Positions 59,168 to 64,000 of a DNA stretch of 64,000 nucleotides are shown here, one piece after another. A model generated the notes under the pieces. That model was not told the origin of the DNA. It saw only the letters and a program-made list of their open reading frames with translations, and did no database searches. Origin of the DNA: Typhlomys cinereus (taxonomy: Eukaryota > Chordata > Mammalia > Rodentia > Platacanthomyidae); the NCBI GenBank assembly GCA_023101885.1, contig JALPQD010000827.1, positions 372,001 to 436,000 of the forward strand. The letters are read 5' to 3'. A program made the position numbers and the translations under genes. Numbering within the stretch: position 1 is the stretch's first letter; each line of letters opens with the position of its first letter.

Positions 59168-60357
59168 AGTGACCTCGAGAGATCGCGTCAAATTCAGCTG
59201 TTTCACTTTCTCTTCTCAGTGATAAGAATCCTGTAGATGTTCCTACCTTGTAAGTTTTTATGTTCAGGAGAAATTCACACTGGTTTTGTGACGTTGTCAG
59301 GGAATGTGTTCACGCAGGCCTGGATTTTCCAAAAGAGTGAACCAATTGAGGAGGACTGCGAGTCAAATGTTGGAGGTGCACTTCTTAGGGATAAGTATCC
59401 TACAGAAGATTCTATAGTGTTACACTTTGTAAGGTTCAGGAGAAGATCATACTTGTTTTACGACATTCGCATATAACATGTTCACGTAGACAGTGATTAT
59501 CCTAAAGAGTGAACCACGTGTGGAGGATTCAGAGTAAATGTTGGAATTGCACTTCTTAGTGATAAGGATCCTAGAGAATTCCGTTTACTGTAACATTTGT
59601 GTTCAGGCGACAATCATACTTGTTTTGTGACATTTGAGGGCACATGTTCACACAGGCCATGATTTTACAGAATAGTGAACCTAATGAGGAGTACTCTGAG
59701 TTAACAGAATAGTGAACCTAGTGAGGAGTACTCTGAGTTAAATGTGGCAAGTGCACTGTAGGAGAAGTATCGTACAGAAATTTCTATATTGTAATTCTTT
59801 GTGTTCAGGAGGAAACCACACTTGGTTTACGACGTTTCCATGAAACATGTTCATGCATGTCTTTCCCTTCCAAAATAGTGAAGTAAGTGAAGAGGACTCA
59901 CAGTTATATATGTAGCATGTGCACTGATATGGGATAATCAATCTACACAGGGATCTAGACTGTAAAAGTTTGGATTCTGGAGAAAACAACATTTGTTTTG
60001 TGCTGATTCTACCAACGATGTTCCTTTCCAAATAGTGAACCAAGTGAAGAGGACTCACAGTTACATATGTAGCATGTCCACTTATTTGGGATAAGTATCC
60101 TACACAGGGTGCTAGACTGTAAAACTTTGTATTCTGGGGAAAACAACATTTGTTTTGTGCTGATTCTACCAACGATGTTCCTTTCCAAAATAGTGAACCA
60201 AGTGAAGAGGACTCACAGTTATAGGTGTAGCATGTGCACTCATTTGGGATAAGTATCCTCCACAGGGTTCTAGACTGTAAAACTTTGTATTCTGGAGAAA
60301 ACAACATTTGTTTTGTGCTGATTGTACCAACGATATTCATGTAATGAGCTTGAAAAT
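59168..60357 (+). repeat. HOR unit 52, A-B-C-d-D-E-E-F, 1190 bp
   Basis: A starts like unit 48 (GACCTCGAGAG) with GGGAATGTGTTCACG. B has CCAATTGAGG and TTTTACGACATTC. The D-E-E block then matches units 47 and 53, so it is a mosaic of two right-domain unit types. Confidence 0.9.
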
Positions 60358-61551
60358 AGTGACCACGAGAGATCGCGTCAAATTCACATGTTTCACTTTC
60401 TCTTCTCAGTGATAAGAATCCTGTAGATGTTCCTACGTTGTAAATTTTTATGTTCAGGAGAAATTCACACTGGTTTTGTGACGTTTTCAGGGAATATGTT
60501 CACGCAGGCCTTGATTTTCCAAAAGAGTAAACCAAGTGAGGAGGACTGCGAGTCAATTGTTGGAGGTGCACTTCTTAGAGATAAGTATCCTACAGAAGAT
60601 TCTGTAGTGTTAATATTTCTAAGGTTCAGGAGAAGATCATACTTGTTTTGCGACATTCGCATATAACATGTTCACGCAGGCCGTGATTATCCTAAAGAGT
60701 GAACCACGTGTGGAGGATTCAGAGTAAATGTTGGAATTGCACTTCTTAGTGATAAGGATCCTAGAGAATTCCGTTTACTGTAACATTTGTGTTCAGGCGA
60801 AAATCATACTTGTTTTGTGACATTTGAGGGCACATGTTCACACAGGCCATGATTTTACAGAATAGTGAACCTAGTGAGGAGTACTCTGAGTTAACAGAAT
60901 AGTGAACCTAGTGAGGAGTACTCTGTGTTAAATGTGGCAAGTGCACTGTAGGAGAAGTATCGTACAGAAATTTCTATATTGTAATTCTTTGTGTTCAGGA
61001 GGAAATCACACTTGGTTTACGACGTTTCCATGAAACATGTTCATGCATGTCTTTCCCTTCCAAAATAGTGAAGTAAGTGAAGAGGACTCACAGTTATATA
61101 TGTAGCATGTGCACTGATATGGGATAATCAATCTACACAGGGATCTAGACTGTAAAAGTTTGGATTCTGGAGAAAACAACATTTGTTTTGTGCTGATTCT
61201 ACCAACGATGTTCCTTTCCAAATAGTGAACCAAGTGAAGAGGACTCACAGTTACATATGTAGCATGTCCACTTATTTGGGATAAGTATCCTACACAGGGT
61301 GCTAGACTGTAAAACTTTGTATTCTGGGGAAAACAACATTTGTTTTGTGCTGATTCTACCAACGATGTTCCTTTCCAAAATAGTGAACCAAGTGAAGAGG
61401 ACTCACAGTTATAGGTGTAGCATGTGCACTCATTTGGGATAAGTATCCTCCACAGGGTTCTAGACTGTAAAACTTTGTATTCTGGAAGAAACAACATTTG
61501 TTTTGTGCTGATTGTACCAACGATATTCAGGCTTGTAATGAGCTTGAAAAT
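60358..61551 (+). repeat. HOR unit 53, A-B-C-d-D-E-E-F, 1194 bp
   Basis: Copy of unit 47, including TTGTAAATTTTT in A, TTAATATTTCTAAGG in B and TCTGGAAGAAAC in F. Confidence 0.91.
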
Positions 61552-62587
61552 AGTGACCTCGAGAGATCGCGTCAAATTCAGCTGTTTCACTTTCTCTTCT
61601 CAGTGATAAGAATCCTGTAGATGTTCCTACCTTGTAAGTTTTTATGTTCAGGAGAAATTCACACTGGTTTTGTGACGTTGTAAGGGAATATGTTCACGCA
61701 GGCCTTGATTTTCCAAAAGAGTGAACCAAGTGAGGAGGACTGCGAGTCACATGTTGGAGGTGCACTTCTTAGGGATAAGTATCCTACAGAAGATTCTGTA
61801 GTGTTACACTTTGTAAGGTTCAGGAGAAGATCATACTTGTTTTGCGACATTCGCATATAACATGTTCACGTAGGCCGTGATTATCCTAAAGAGTGAACCA
61901 CGTGTGGAGGATTTAGAGTAAATGTTGGAATTGCACTTCTTAGTGATAAGGATTCCAGAGAATTTCGTTTACTGTAACATTTGTGTTCAGGCGAAAATCA
62001 TACTTGTTTTGTGACATTTGAGGGCACATGTTCACACAGGCCATGATTTTACAGAATAGTGACCCTAGTGAGGAGTACTCTGAGTTAACAGAATAGTGAA
62101 CCTAGTGAGGAGTACTCTGAGTTAAATGTGGCAAGTGCACTGTAGGAGAAGTATCGTACAGAAGTTTCTGTAATGTAATTCTTTGTGTTCAGGAGGAAAT
62201 CACACTTGGTTTACGACGTTTCCATGAAACATGTTCATGCATGTCTTTCCCTTCCAAAAGAGTGAAGTAAGTGAAGAGGACTCACAGTTACATATGTAGC
62301 ATGTCCACTTATTTGGGATAAGTATCCTATACAGGGTGCTAGACTGTAAAACTTTGTATTCTGGAGAAAACAACATTTGTTTTGTGCTGATTCTACCAAC
62401 GATGTTCCTTTTCAAAATAGTGAACCAAGTGAAGAGGACTCACAGTTATATGTGTAGCATCAGCACTCATTTCGGATAAGTATCCTCCACAGGGTTCTAG
62501 ACTATAAAAATTTGTATTCTGGAGAAAACAACATTTGTTTGTGCTGATTGTACCAACGATATTCAGGCTTGTAATGAGCTTGAAAAT
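61552..62587 (+). repeat. HOR unit 54, A-B-C-d-D-E-F, 1036 bp
   Basis: Copy of unit 48 with the same lost GGATCC site. One private change is GGATTTAGAG at the start of C. Confidence 0.91.
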
Positions 62588-63619
62588 AGTGACCACGAGA
62601 GATCACGTGAAATTCACATGTTTCACTTTCTCTTCTCAGTGATAAGAATCCTGTAGATGTTCCTACCTTGTAAGTTTTTATGTTCAGGAGAAATTCACAC
62701 TGGTTTTGTGACGTTTTCAGGGAATATGTTCACGCAGGCCTTGATTTTCCAAAAGAGTGAACCAAGTGAGGAGGACTGCGAGTCACATGTTGGAGGTGCA
62801 CTTCTTAGGGATAAGTATCCTACAGAAGATTCTGTAGTGTTACACTTTGTAAGGTTCAGGAGAAGATCATACTTGTTTTGCGACATTCGCATATAACATG
62901 TTCACGCAGGCCGTGATTATCCTAAAGAGTGAACCACGTGTGGAGGATTCAGAGTAAATGTTGGAATTGCACTTCTTAGTGATAAGGATCCTAGAGAATT
63001 TCGTTTACTGTAACATTTGTGTTCAGGCGAAAATCATACTTGTTTTGTTACCTTTGAGGGCACATGTTCACACAGGCCATGATTTTACAGAATAGTGACC
63101 CTAGTGAGGAGTACTCTGAGTTAACAGAATAGTGAACCTAGTGAGGAGTACACTGAGTTAAATGTGGCATGTGCACTGTAGGAGAAGTATCGTACAGAAG
63201 TTTCTGTATTGTAATTCTTTGTGTTCAGGAGGAAATCACACTTGGTTTATGACGTTTCCATGAAACATGTTCATGCATGTCTTTCCCTTCCAAAATAGTG
63301 AAGTAAGTGAAGAGGACTCAGAGTTATATATGTAGCATGTGCACGTATATGGGATAATCAATCTACACAGGGTTCTAGACTGTAAAACTTTGTATTCTGG
63401 AGAAAACAACATTTGTTTTGTGCTGATTCTACCAACGATGTTCCTTTCCAAATAGTGAACCAAGTGAAGAGGACTCACAGTTACATATGTAGCATGTCCA
63501 CTTATTTGGTATAAGTATCCTCCACAGGGTTCTAGACTGTAAAACTTTGTATTCTGGAGAAAACAACATTTGTTTTGTGCTGATTGTACCAACGATATTC
63601 ATGTAATGAGCTTGAAAAT
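62588..63619 (+). repeat. HOR unit 55, A-B-C-d-D-E-F, 1032 bp
   Basis: A-E copy unit 49 at +6680 bp, with CTACCTTG in A and GTTACCTTTG in C as private changes. F copies unit 50 (TTGGTATAAG, ATTCATGTAATG) instead, so a recombination join lies in the E/F region near 63.4-63.5 kb. Confidence 0.91.
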
Positions 63620-64000
63620 AGTGACCACGAGAGATCGCGTCAAATTCACATGTTTCACTTTCTCTTCTCAGTGATAAGAATCCTGTAGATGTTCCTACGT
63701 TGTAACTTTTATGTTCAGGAGAAATTCACACTGGTTTTGTGACGTTTTCAGGGAATATGTTCAAGCAGGCCTTGATTTTCCAAAGAGTAAACCAAGTGAT
63801 GAGGACTGCGAGTCAATTGTTGGAGGTGCACTTCTTAGAGATAAGTATCCTACAGAAGATTCTGTAATGTTAATAATTGTAAGGTTCAGGAGAAGATCAT
63901 ACTTGTTTTGCGACATTCGCATATAACATGTTCACGCACGCCGTGATTATCCTAAAGAGTGAACAACGTGTGGAGGATTCAGAGTAAATGTTGGAATTGC
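63395..64000 (+). repeat. Block duplicated at +5645 bp, copy 2
   Basis: Its first part overlaps the end of the +6680 block within E, where the two sources are the same, so the exact join cannot be placed more finely than about 100 bp. Confidence 0.87.
63620..64000 (+). repeat. Partial HOR unit 56: A, B and the first 43 bp of C
   Basis: A runs 63620-63785, B 63786-63957 and C from 63958 to the window edge. It matches unit 51 (TTGTAAC, TTCAAGC, AGTGATGAGG, GAACAACGTG), with two one-base losses in A. Confidence 0.9.

Larger units (their letters stand above)
60230..63505 (+). repeat. Block duplicated at +6680 bp, copy 2
   Basis: Units 53, 54 and most of 55. At the right end the match changes from offset 6680 to offset 5645. 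The 1035 bp difference equals one HOR. Confidence 0.9.
1..64000 (+). repeat. Multi-level satellite DNA array filling the window
   Basis: Every stretch I read can be assigned to one of six related monomer types of 156-172 bp or to a 37 bp partial copy. The shared skeleton is AGTGAA at the start, GATAAGTATCCT near position 60, TGTAA followed by TTTGT and TTC-GG-GAAA near the middle, then CTTGTTTTGTG. Monomers recur in fixed order as about 1.0-1.2 kb higher-order units, all in the same orientation. No unique DNA interrupts the array. Open frames up to 234 codons exist (minus strand, 38775-39479), but they shift frame from monomer to monomer and overlap open frames on the other strand, so none is supported as a gene. 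The family is not one I recognise. Certainty is high that this is satellite DNA and low on species and chromosomal location. Confidence 0.97.

Noticed and set aside
1..64000. Open frames of 60-234 codons as protein-coding genes
   Set aside because: They recur only because the DNA repeats, overlap on opposite strands, change frame between monomers, are broken by one-base indels in some copies, and show no domain or signal I recognise.
1..64000. CRISPR array
   Set aside because: Repeats are 156-172 bp, contiguous and divergent, with no short constant repeat separated by unique spacers and no cas genes.
1..64000. Primate alpha satellite, because monomer length is near 171 bp and the array has HORs
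   Set aside because: The sequence does not resemble the alpha-satellite consensus I know, and I saw no CENP-B box (TTCG----A--CGGG) in any monomer type. Similar length alone is weak evidence.
1..64000. Tandem zinc-finger gene array
   Set aside because: The occasional C--CSGEIHTG-like residues in A/B frames lack the spaced Cys2-His2 pattern and TGEKP linkers.
1..64000. Transposon or retroviral element as the repeat unit
   Set aside because: No terminal repeats, target-site duplications, transposase, reverse transcriptase or integrase motifs were seen. A small non-autonomous element as distant ancestor of the monomer cannot be excluded.
1..64000. rRNA, tRNA or snRNA gene clusters
   Set aside because: No cloverleaf arms with A/B-box promoters and no familiar rRNA core sequences were found in any monomer.

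Overview
The whole 64 kb window is one uninterrupted head-to-tail array of a complex satellite DNA, all on one strand orientation. I see no unique sequence, protein-coding gene, tRNA, rRNA, recognisable transposon, CRISPR array or prokaryotic operon signal. Hierarchical satellite arrays of this kind are typical of eukaryotic heterochromatin (centromeric, pericentromeric, subtelomeric or sex-chromosome blocks). The array is A+T-rich by eye. CpG positions vary between copies mostly as CG/TG/CA, which hints at a genome with cytosine methylation. I do not recognise the family and cannot name the species.

Level 1, monomers. The basic unit is an anciently diverged 156-172 bp monomer, phased here at AGTGAA/AGTGAC. 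Six types are recognisable: A (168 bp), B (172), C (166), D (166), E (156-157) and F (170). A 37 bp piece called d is a short tandem duplication across the C/D junction. Level 2, higher-order repeat (HOR). Monomers recur in the order A-B-C-(d)-D-E(1-4)-F. I count 55 complete HOR units plus a partial unit at each end. Lengths fall into discrete classes set by presence of d and number of E copies: about 998, 1036, 1154 and 1193 bp, with outliers up to 1770 bp. Level 3. Across most of the left half, a 1036 bp unit with d alternates with a 1154 bp unit without d, giving a 2189 bp super-repeat. Level 4. Large blocks are re-duplicated. Positions 1 to about 12,100 recur at about 19,410 to 31,550 with roughly 99.9 percent identity by eye, apart from one replaced tract.

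Layout. 1-12.1 kb: copy 1 of the large duplication, with 2189 bp periodicity. 12.1-19.4 kb: units marked by a 32 bp micro-inversion and by E::D fusion monomers. 19.4-31.5 kb: copy 2 of the large duplication. 30.3-37.0 kb: a 3343 bp tandem duplication. 36-41 kb: a disordered transition zone with the longest and most irregular units. 41-64 kb: a right-hand domain with its own diagnostic variants, built by local duplications with offsets of 2482, 1193, 1190, 6680 and 5645 bp.

The many short open frames are by-products of the repeat. They occur on both strands over the same DNA, and the same monomer is read in two different frames inside single open frames. I therefore annotate no CDS. The interest lies in how the array evolved: micro-inversion, fusion monomers, apparent gene conversion and recent block duplication. 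I found no new gene system.
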